Source: Anaerolineales bacterium
GTDB taxonomy: Bacteria > Chloroflexota > Anaerolineae > Anaerolineales > Villigracilaceae
Assembly: GCA_025056515.1 (NCBI GenBank)
Contig: JANWWB010000114.1
Coordinates: 1 to 5,394 of the forward strand
DNA length: 5,394 nt
Direction of reading: 5' to 3'
Shown here: in pieces, positions 1 to 5,218 of the stretch
Position numbering within the stretch: position 1 is the first letter of the stretch
How the letters are laid out: each line of letters opens with the position of its first letter
The notes under the pieces: generated by a model
Databases searched by the model: none
What the model saw: only the letters and a program-made list of their open reading frames with translations
What the model was told of the DNA's origin: nothing
Made by a program: the position numbers and the translations under genes

Positions 1-1520
1 GCTTGCCGGCTGGAGCAGGGATTGTTGGGGAGGTTGTGCGCACCGGTCAGCCGATGATTTCCAATAATGTCAAGCAAACCGATAAATGGTTTTCTTCACC
101 CGATCAAGCGACCGGCTTTGTGACGCGTGCGGTCTTGGCTGTCCCTCTTCAGTCCAAGGAACGGGTCATCGGGGTGCTTGAAGTGGTCAATCGCAAGGAC
201 GGATTGCCTTTCTCGGCAGATGACATGAACTTGCTGGCTGCTTTTGCAGGTCAGGCAGCGGTCGCGATTGAAAATGCCCGACTCTATACGCTGACCGACC
301 AAGAACTAAACCGCCGTGTTGAAGAACTTTCCGTCATGCAACGGATTGACCGAGAATTGAACGCCAGTCTGGATGTTGGCCGCGCCATGCGTATTACCCT
401 GGACTGGGCGCTCCGTCAGTCGAACGCTGATGCTGGTCTGATAGGCATAGTGGAGGAGCAGGGGGTTCGTATCATGGCCCAGCAAGGCTATGAGGAAATT
501 GAGCAAACCTACAAAGTCCGTCCGATGCCGGTTCAGCAACCGGCTCTGCGAGCGGCTATCCAGACCGGTCAGCCCCAAATTCTCGCCCTTGATAGCACTG
601 AACCAGGGTATTTACCTGGGGCACAAACCCAGGTTGTCGTTCCTATTCGCCGAGAGGCCAAAGTTATTGGCTTACTTCTGTTGGAAAGTCGAGAAGCCAA
701 ACGCCAAAGCGAAGATGTGATTGCTTTCCTTACTCGTCTGAGTGATCATGCGGCGATTGCAATTGCCAATGCTCAGCTCTACAACGAAGTTCAGCGCGCC
801 AACGAGGCCAAGAGTGAGTTTGTATCCTTTGTGGCTCATGAACTCAAAAATCCGATGACGTCCATCCGAGGCTATACCGAATTGCTCGCAAAAGGAGCTG
901 TGGGGCCGGTGAACGAGATGCAGTTGAACTTCTTGAACACCATTCATGCGAACGTAGAGCGCATGGCCACCTTAGTTTCCGACCTCAACGATAATTCAAA
1001 GATTGAGGCGGGTCGCTTGCGGCTGGACTTCAAGGCGGTAGAGTTGCCGCATGTCGTGGAGGAAGTCATGCGTTCGCTTAGGCGACAGGTGGAGGAGAAA
1101 AAGCAACTTTTGCAAGTGCGCTTGCCACCCTCCTTACCCAAGGTATGGGCTGACCCGGTGCGCTTAGGCCAGATTCTGACCAATTTGGTGAGCAACGCAA
1201 ACAAATACACCCCCGAAGGTGGAGAAATTATCATCGGCGCAGAAGCGAGTGAGAATCGCTGGGATACGACCGGTCCTTCCAGAGTGGTTCATGTGTGGGT
1301 GCAGGATAACGGCATCGGCATCAGTCTAGAAGACCAAGCCAAGATTTTCCAGAAATTCTTTCGCTCTGATGATCAGAAAGCGCGCGAAGCGCCTGGCACA
1401 GGTTTGGGATTGAATATCACCAAAAGCTTGGTCGAAATGATGAACGGACGTATCTGGTTTGAGAGCGAATATCGCAAAGGCACGACCTTTCATTTCACGG
1501 TCCCGATTGTCGAGGAATAA
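1..1520 (+). CDS. Sensor histidine kinase, GAF-GAF-HisKA-HATPase, 5' partial
   Basis: Codons are read from base 3; the apparent TTG start there is only the window edge, and no true start is visible, so the N-terminus lies upstream. Numbering from base 3, residues 1-95 are the C-terminal part of a GAF domain (GIVGEVVRTGQP, then AVPL, VIGVLEVVN and AAVAIENARLY). A helical linker leads to a second GAF at about 110-260, ending in a similar AIAIANAQLY. The HisKA dimerisation/phosphoacceptor helix follows (FVAHELKNPMTSIRGY, His279). The HATPase_c domain has N-box NLVSNANKY (394-402), G1 DNGIGI (435-440), an FFRSDD F-box (452-457) and G2 GTGLGL (465-470). All catalytic motifs are intact. No membrane segment or receiver domain lies in the visible part, so it is probably a cytosolic ATP-dependent histidine autokinase sensing a small ligand or redox signal through its GAF domains. 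A FIST gene follows 3 bp later. The ligand and partner regulator are unknown. Confidence 0.93.
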   Translation, partial: LPAGAGIVGEVVRTGQPMISNNVKQTDKWFSSPDQATGFVTRAVLAVPLQSKERVIGVLEVVNRKDGLPFSADDMNLLAAFAGQAAVAIENARLYTLTDQELNRRVEELSVMQRIDRELNASLDVGRAMRITLDWALRQSNADAGLIGIVEEQGVRIMAQQGYEEIEQTYKVRPMPVQQPALRAAIQTGQPQILALDSTEPGYLPGAQTQVVVPIRREAKVIGLLLLESREAKRQSEDVIAFLTRLSDHAAIAIANAQLYNEVQRANEAKSEFVSFVAHELKNPMTSIRGYTELLAKGAVGPVNEMQLNFLNTIHANVERMATLVSDLNDNSKIEAGRLRLDFKAVELPHVVEEVMRSLRRQVEEKKQLLQVRLPPSLPKVWADPVRLGQILTNLVSNANKYTPEGGEIIIGAEASENRWDTTGPSRVVHVWVQDNGIGISLEDQAKIFQKFFRSDDQKAREAPGTGLGLNITKSLVEMMNGRIWFESEYRKGTTFHFTVPIVEE

Positions 1521-1523
1521 CCT

Positions 1524-2675
1524 ATGACCTTGTTTGCTGCCGTAGGACAAGCCCGCGCCCTCGATGGGCGAGAAGCCGGTTTGCAAGCCGCTCATGATGC
1601 CTTGAACCAGCTAGGAAATCTCAATCCGACTCTAGGGATTGTCATCTCTTCATATCGCTACGATGGTCAGCAAGTGATAAGTGGTGTCTCCAGTTTGACC
1701 GGGAGCGTACCCCTGATTGGTTTGAGCACCTCCGGTTGTCTGACGAGTCAGGGGATGAATCCCCATGCTGTCGTGGTAGCTTTCCTGGCTTCTGCAGATG
1801 TACGAGCGGATGTTCAATGGTTTCCGGGATATGCCCAAACCAGCCGTGAAGTCATCCAGCTCTTGGCCGATGCCTTCGCTCGCCGGCCCCATCAGGTCAA
1901 CTTGCTCTTTGCAGATGGCTTTAATGCCGATTTGGAACAATTCTGCAATGCTATGCCGCCGGGATGTCGCTTGATAGGAGGCGTATCGAGCGGTGATCTC
2001 TACCTGGGAAATGCTTATCAAATTGCCGGCGCACAGTGCGGCTCGGGTGGGCTGGCCTTGGCGCGCTTGGAAGGCCGTCTGGCCATCGGTGTTGGATACG
2101 ATCACGGTTGGCAACCGGTGGGAGCGCATTTCCGCGTAACTCGCTCACGTGGGTTTTGGGTGCGCACACTGGATGGACGTCCGGCTTCGGAAGCCTACGC
2201 TCATCTTTTTGGCTATCCTGCGCGCGAATGGGCTTTCCCTCCACTCAATCAACTGGTGCGATTGTATCCGCTTGGCATTGAACAAGAAGATAAAAGTTTG
2301 CTTTTGCGTTCTCCTTTGCGGATTGAGGCAGACGGCTCTTTCCGCATGAATACAACCATTCGCGATGGCGCGGAGGCTTATTTGTTGGTAGGGGGGCTTT
2401 CCACATGCGCCAGCGCGGCCCAACGCGCTGTGCAACAAGCGCTTACTAACCTTGAAGGTGCGCGCCCGGTTCTAGCGCTGGTCTTAGTCGACTATGCATG
2501 GCAATTGCTCTATAAAGCGCAACCGGGTGCCGATCTTTTGGCGGTGCAAGAAGCGCTGGGAGAGAATATCCCGATTGCAGGATGCTACACGCTCGGGCAA
2601 GTGGTTCCCGTAGAAGCACAGCCTCCAAAATTTTTGAACCAACACATGCTAGTTGTTTTGTTTGGAGCATCCTAG
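1524..2675 (+). CDS. FIST-domain (FIST_N + FIST_C) sensory protein
   Basis: This 383-aa protein matches the FIST sensory family, built of an N-terminal FIST and a FIST_C domain and proposed in the literature to bind small ligands in signal transduction. FIST_N spans about 1-200, with PLIGLSTSGCLTSQG (63-77) and CRLIGGVSSGD (148-158), the second typical of the domain. FIST_C spans about 220-380, with YPLGIEQ, a basic/acidic strand around LRIEADGSF (265-273), and the closing IAGCYTLGQVVP (351-362). No transmembrane helix or signal peptide is evident, and no kinase, GGDEF or receptor module is fused to it, so it is a stand-alone cytosolic sensor. The ATG is preceded by GAGGA (1512-1516) seven bases upstream, inside the last codons of the histidine kinase, which indicates translational coupling. 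It may present a ligand signal to that kinase (inference). Oddity: residues 72 (Cys) and 359 (Gln) stand where many FIST proteins have Glu in Gly-Glu motifs. The family call is confident; the function is not known. Confidence 0.88.
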   Translation: MTLFAAVGQARALDGREAGLQAAHDALNQLGNLNPTLGIVISSYRYDGQQVISGVSSLTGSVPLIGLSTSGCLTSQGMNPHAVVVAFLASADVRADVQWFPGYAQTSREVIQLLADAFARRPHQVNLLFADGFNADLEQFCNAMPPGCRLIGGVSSGDLYLGNAYQIAGAQCGSGGLALARLEGRLAIGVGYDHGWQPVGAHFRVTRSRGFWVRTLDGRPASEAYAHLFGYPAREWAFPPLNQLVRLYPLGIEQEDKSLLLRSPLRIEADGSFRMNTTIRDGAEAYLLVGGLSTCASAAQRAVQQALTNLEGARPVLALVLVDYAWQLLYKAQPGADLLAVQEALGENIPIAGCYTLGQVVPVEAQPPKFLNQHMLVVLFGAS

Positions 2676-2690
2676 AAAAGATGATTTAGC

Positions 2691-2724
2691 TTCGAGGTCG
2701 ATAACAAAGCCGGAGTGCCTCGAA
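2691..2724. repeat. Inverted repeat (7-bp stem) after the FIST gene
   Basis: TTCGAGG (2691-2697) is perfectly complemented by CCTCGAA (2718-2724), with a 20-nt loop. It begins 15 bp after the FIST stop codon. There is no T-tract on the plus strand, so it is a weak terminator or mRNA 3'-end hairpin at best. Confidence 0.45.
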
Positions 2725-2735
2725 CCGAAAGAGAA

Positions 2736-2773
2736 CAACATCTCCCGAAGGAGCCGAACTTCGGGAGATGTTG
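2736..2773 (-). terminator. Perfect 15-bp hairpin, probable terminator between convergent genes
   Basis: Bases 2736-2750 and 2759-2773 are perfect reverse complements (15 bp, core CATCTCCCGAAG), with an 8-nt loop GAGCCGAA. Reading the minus strand, the stem is followed by TTCTCTTT (2735 downward), a T-rich though interrupted tract, which fits an intrinsic terminator for the trpB2 transcript. Reading the plus strand, the stem is followed by ATTGAGCG with no T-run, so for the FIST transcript it could act only as a U-poor terminator or as a 3' stabiliser. Strand is assigned minus on the T-rich flank; bidirectional use is possible. Confidence 0.65.
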
Positions 2774-2788
2774 ATTGAGCGAGACTAT

Positions 2789-2840
2789 CCCAGAGCCTTG
2801 CTCTCACTTAGCTGATCATTAGGCAGCAGTAGGCTCTGGG
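2789..2840. repeat. Inverted repeat (10-bp stem) just beyond the trpB2 stop
   Basis: CCCAGAGCCT (2789-2798) and AGGCTCTGGG (2831-2840) are perfect complements. The 32-nt loop can form a further short helix (GCTG 2811-2814 with CAGC 2824-2827). It lies 16 bp beyond the trpB2 stop codon on the minus strand and has no T-tract on either side. It is most likely an mRNA 3'-end structure acting with the 15-bp hairpin. Confidence 0.5.
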
Positions 2841-2856
2841 CTTCGTGCTGAGGATG

Positions 2857-4242
2857 TTAATCTGCCGCTGTCACCTCCGTTTCCACTTGTGGCAGGGATT
2901 GCATAGCTTGAGCAACAGCTTCGGCAGGGTACGCATAATCTTCTAACCGACCGGCCAGATATTCTTGGTAGGCCATCATGTCAAAATGTCCATGGCCGGA
3001 CAGGTTAAACAAGATGACACGTTTTTCCCCTTTGGCTTTTGCATCGAGCGCTTCGTCAATCGCAGCGCGGATGGCATGTGCTGACTCGGGCGCCGGTAGG
3101 AAACCCTCGGCCTGCGTGAACAGTCGAGCAGCCTCAAAAGTGGCTACCTGTGGGACGGCTCGGGCCTCCAGGTAACCGGCTTCGTATAGGGCGGAAATAA
3201 GCGGCGCCATGCCGTGGTAGCGCAGACCGCCGGCGTGAATCCCGGGTGGCAGGAAGGTGTGTCCCAAAGTGTGCATCTTGACAATCGGCGCCATGCGGGC
3301 GGTATCGCCGTAGTCGTAGGTGTATATGCCTTTAGTCAAGGATGGCGCTGCCGTTGGTTCAACAGCCAGCAGGCGAGTGCGTTGGCCGTTGCGCAGATTC
3401 TCGCGCAGGAAGGGCAGAGCAATACCGCCAAAGTTTGAGCCGCCGCCTACACAACCGATGACAACATCCGGATATTCCCCGGCCATGTCCATTTGTTTGA
3501 GCGCTTCTTCGCCGATGACCGTTTGATGAAGAAGGACATGATTGAGTACCGAACCCAGGCTATATTTTTTGCTTCCTCCCGAAGTCGCCGCCGCTTCCAC
3601 AGCTTCAGAAATCGCAATTCCTAGCGATCCGCGGTTGGAAGGATCTTGTTCCAACAGGGCACGACCGAATTGCGTCCGGTCAGTAGGACTGGCGTAAACT
3701 TGGGCCCCATACGTCTCCATAAAGATTCGGCGGTAGGGCTTTTGCTCATATGAAACTTTGACCATGTACACTTCCAAAGCAATATCGAAGAAATTGCAGG
3801 CCATGGATAGTGCCGCACCCCATTGACCAGCGCCGGTCTCTGTGGTAATGGCTTTTGTTCCGGCAACCTTGTTGTAAAATGCCTGAGGGATGGCCGTATT
3901 GGCCTTATGACTGCCCACCGGAGAGACCGATTCGTTCTTGTAATAGATATGAGCAGGCGTACCGAGCATTTTCTCTAACCGTCGCGCCCGGACAAGCGGT
4001 GTTGGACGGTAAAGCTTATAAATCTCACGCACTTCCTCTGGAATATCAATATATCGGTCGGTGCTGACCTCTTGCAGAATCAATTCCATTGGGAAGAGCA
4101 CAGAGAGAAAATCCGGTGTCACCGGCTCTTTGGTGACCGGGTGTAGCACCGGCGGCAGAGGAACCGGGCTATCGGCCAAGATGTTGTACCACTGGCGGGG
4201 CAAATCAGTTTCGTTGAGTAGAAAACGGGTTGTGTCAGACAT
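2857..4242 (-). CDS. trpB: TrpB2-type tryptophan synthase beta subunit-like enzyme
   Basis: A PLP enzyme of fold type II that makes L-tryptophan from indole and serine; studied archaeal TrpB2 enzymes favour O-phosphoserine. At 461 aa it has the longer N-terminal region and the sequence signatures of the TrpB2 subgroup rather than the roughly 400-aa TrpA-dependent TrpB1. Visible motifs: YRPTPLVRARRLE (78-90); GSHKAN (110-115) with the PLP Schiff-base Lys113; TETGAGQWG (134-142) with the catalytic-loop Glu135; GGGSN (266-270), the PLP phosphate loop; LPPGIHAGGLRYHG (331-344), characteristic of TrpB2; PAPESAHA (383-390); and LSGHGHFD (414-421), where TrpB1 has a Gly-Arg-Gly version. All catalytic residues are present. 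The ATG at 4242 has a near-perfect Shine-Dalgarno, AAGGAGGT, four bases upstream. No trpA or other trp gene adjoins it. A Trp-specific T-box lies upstream on the same strand with a small ORF between, which supports a tryptophan-supply role such as indole salvage or free-standing synthesis. Confidence 0.95.
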   Translation of the reverse strand: MSDTTRFLLNETDLPRQWYNILADSPVPLPPVLHPVTKEPVTPDFLSVLFPMELILQEVSTDRYIDIPEEVREIYKLYRPTPLVRARRLEKMLGTPAHIYYKNESVSPVGSHKANTAIPQAFYNKVAGTKAITTETGAGQWGAALSMACNFFDIALEVYMVKVSYEQKPYRRIFMETYGAQVYASPTDRTQFGRALLEQDPSNRGSLGIAISEAVEAAATSGGSKKYSLGSVLNHVLLHQTVIGEEALKQMDMAGEYPDVVIGCVGGGSNFGGIALPFLRENLRNGQRTRLLAVEPTAAPSLTKGIYTYDYGDTARMAPIVKMHTLGHTFLPPGIHAGGLRYHGMAPLISALYEAGYLEARAVPQVATFEAARLFTQAEGFLPAPESAHAIRAAIDEALDAKAKGEKRVILFNLSGHGHFDMMAYQEYLAGRLEDYAYPAEAVAQAMQSLPQVETEVTAAD

Positions 4243-4246
4243 AGCT

Positions 4247-4254
4247 ACCTCCTT
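4247..4254 (-). promoter_or_regulatory. Strong Shine-Dalgarno of trpB2
   Basis: The minus strand reads AAGGAGGT, then AGCT, then the trpB2 ATG. Complementarity to the 16S rRNA 3' end is essentially full, and this fixes the start codon at 4242. Translation should be strong once the T-box permits read-through. Confidence 0.85.
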
Positions 4255-4314
4255 ATCACGAAGAAGTTTGGGTTTCGAAATGGAGCATCATGTTTCAAAG
4301 CAGAGGGGTTCCCT

Positions 4315-4357
4315 TCAAGGCGGGTGAAAGACGACAGACATTGTTTGCCCGCTTTGA
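4315..4357. repeat. Imperfect inverted repeat between the small ORF and trpB2
   Basis: TCAAGGCGGG (4315-4324) faces CCCGCTTTGA (4348-4357): a 10-bp stem with a 23-nt loop. The single imperfection is a G-T wobble on the plus strand and an A-C mismatch in minus-strand RNA. It starts one base beyond the stop of the small ORF at 4359 and has no T-tract. It may be an intercistronic mRNA hairpin. Nothing else clear was found in the rest of 4243-4358 apart from the trpB2 ribosome-binding site. Confidence 0.4.
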
Positions 4358-4358
4358 G

Positions 4359-4547
4359 TTAGGGGACAAAAAGGGAAGCAGGAGGGACGGCTTCGCCCTC
4401 GCTAGCTTGTTCAGATAAGACCACCGAAGCAGGTTTTTCCGTTTGCATCGCTACCGAATTTGGAGCCTGTTCCTGCAGAGGGAAAAGCCTCTCCTGCTTG
4501 TGTCGTGTTTCAATTGGAATGACATGGAGCATGGTGTCATCGAACAT
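4359..4547 (-). CDS. Small hypothetical protein between T-box and trpB2
   Basis: A 62-codon ORF that I do not recognise. The ATG at 4547 is preceded by AAAGGA, eight to nine bases upstream, and lies about 19 bp past the T-box U-tract, so it would be the first cistron controlled by the riboswitch. trpB2 starts 116 bp further on. The peptide starts MFDDTMLHVIPIETRH and then becomes rich in Glu, Gln, Pro, Ala and Ser. It looks soluble and largely disordered, with no membrane segment, no cysteine and no tryptophan. The lack of Trp codons argues against a classic trp attenuator leader peptide. Codon choice is mixed and not obviously abnormal. It could be a real small protein, an upstream ORF that tunes trpB2 translation, or a chance ORF in a long 5' leader. 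Confidence 0.45.
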   Translation of the reverse strand: MFDDTMLHVIPIETRHKQERLFPLQEQAPNSVAMQTEKPASVVLSEQASEGEAVPPASLFVP

Positions 4548-4565
4548 CGTTTAGTTCCTTTCTCG

Positions 4566-4606
4566 AAAAAACAAAAATGCGTTCGCCCTTGAACGGGACG
4601 AACGCA
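4566..4606 (-). terminator. T-box intrinsic terminator
   Basis: On the minus strand TGCGTTCG (4606-4599) pairs perfectly with CGAACGCA (4585-4578). An inner CCC/GGG pairing follows (4595-4597 with 4586-4588). The stem is followed by TTTTTGTTTTTT (4577-4566). This is a textbook Rho-independent terminator. Its inner arm (CCCG, 4597-4594) is also needed to pair with CGGG (4625-4622) beside the T-box bulge, so terminator and antiterminator exclude each other. Confidence 0.93.
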
Positions 4607-4915
4607 CGGTCCGCGGTGCCACCCGAATTAGGCTAACAAAAATCCCTGTGGTGATGCACAGGGAAAAGCCAGCCTCACTCATGAAGTCAGCAGGTTGCAA
4701 CTTGAAGGTTGCTTCCTAGTGACTCCGCAGGATAACGGTCGCGGTTCCGGCTCGGATTACTTGCTCGGTGATGTTTCACACCGGGCTTTCACCCTGCAAC
4801 TCCGAGGTCCATTCGGCTTCATCGTGCGGGCAGGACTTTCACCAACCGCCTGCTCTCTGTGCCGTCGTATGAAGCTTACTCGTCCTCTTCACCGTTTTTA
4901 GCGTATGAAGATGTT
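4566..4915 (-). promoter_or_regulatory. T-box riboswitch leader, tRNA-Trp specific (UGG specifier)
   Basis: The leader senses uncharged tRNA-Trp and lets transcription continue into the downstream genes only when tryptophan is short. In minus-strand order, stem I starts with GAGG (4887-4884) pairing CCTC (4807-4804). The specifier loop has AGTAA on one side (4880-4876) and GAA-TGG-A on the other, with the specifier codon UGG at 4811-4809. GCTTCAT (4875-4869) pairs ATGAAGC (4822-4816) above it. An AGAGAG bulge strand (4859-4854) and the apical GGTTGGTGAAAG closed by GCAGG/CCTGC follow. After the stem II region and a stem III hairpin (4663-4644) comes the conserved T-box core GGGTGGCACCGCGG (4624-4611). 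Its bulge UGGC would pair with the GCCA end expected of tRNA-Trp, so specifier and bulge agree. The terminator completes the switch. The 5' end is estimated from the promoter. Confidence 0.95.
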
Positions 4916-4922
4916 GGACGTG

Positions 4923-4950
4923 ATTATATGCAAATAAGAGTGCTTGTCAA
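4923..4950 (-). promoter_or_regulatory. Consensus sigma-70-type promoter for the T-box/trpB2 transcript
   Basis: The minus strand has a perfect -35 TTGACA (4950-4945), a 16-bp spacer and a perfect -10 TATAAT (4928-4923). A start near 4915-4917 would lead directly into the T-box. The -35 begins two bases after the stop codon of the DarA-like gene, leaving no room for a terminator between them. Confidence 0.88.
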
Positions 4951-4952
4951 GG

Positions 4953-5216
4953 TTAAATATGTTCAAAACGTTCAACAGGCAGGACGAAAATAACGGCGCG
5001 TTTCTCGTTTCCACTTGCTGGGCTACAAGACTGCTTGATGACCTGAATAGCGGCTTCCACTTGCTCATCTTCTACGCCAATCATCAAGGTTGTCACGCCT
5101 CGGCGCAAGAGGCCACCCGTGCTGGCAGTGCGGGTGACGCGAAATTGTGCATCGGTCAGAGCCAGGGTAACGGGGTCGGCATCTAGATCGCGCAGGATGG
5201 CCAGAATCAGTTTCAT
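4953..5216 (-). CDS. DarA/CdaR-family PII-like protein, short form
   Basis: An 87-aa protein of the PII-like family that includes DarA (B. subtilis) and PstA (S. aureus), trimeric cytosolic receptors of cyclic-di-AMP. It starts MKLILAILRD and carries the family signature FRVTRTASTGGLLRRG (25-40), followed by TTLMIGVEDEQVEAAIQVIK (42-61) and the C-terminal strand AVIFVLPVERFEHI. It is about 20 residues shorter than the usual 109 or so: the segment between the central helix and the last strand is reduced to about a dozen residues (SCSPASGNEKR). Positions 36 and 41, usually Phe and Asn near the ligand in DarA/PstA, are Leu and Val here. The ATG at 5216 has GAGGAG eight bases upstream, inside the end of the preceding paralogous gene, two bases after that gene's stop. 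The pair is surely co-transcribed. The family is confident; binding of cyclic-di-AMP is not shown. Confidence 0.88.
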   Translation of the reverse strand: MKLILAILRDLDADPVTLALTDAQFRVTRTASTGGLLRRGVTTLMIGVEDEQVEAAIQVIKQSCSPASGNEKRAVIFVLPVERFEHI

Positions 5217-5218
5217 GC

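Noticed and set aside
3..5. TTG at base 3 as the start of the kinase
   Set aside because: The frame is open to the window edge and the sequence begins in the middle of a GAF domain, so the real start lies upstream.
1650..2129. 159-codon minus-strand ORF inside the FIST gene
   Set aside because: It is a long antisense frame within a well-supported FIST gene; its translation resembles no protein family and it has no credible translation start.
4277..4532. Short direct repeat: GAAATGGAGCAT (4277-4288) and GACATGGAGCAT (4521-4532), giving MLH at the start of the small ORF and in an 11-codon ORF before trpB2
   Set aside because: Eleven of twelve bases match, but a repeat this short within a few hundred bases is easily due to chance; the 11-codon ORF has no ribosome-binding site.
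4359..4547. Trp attenuator leader peptide
   Set aside because: The ORF contains no Trp codon and lies after the terminator rather than before it; control is by a T-box instead.
4695..4901. 68-codon plus-strand ORF across 4695-4901
   Set aside because: It lies wholly antisense to the T-box leader, whose structured elements explain the sequence; it has no ribosome-binding site and no recognisable protein.
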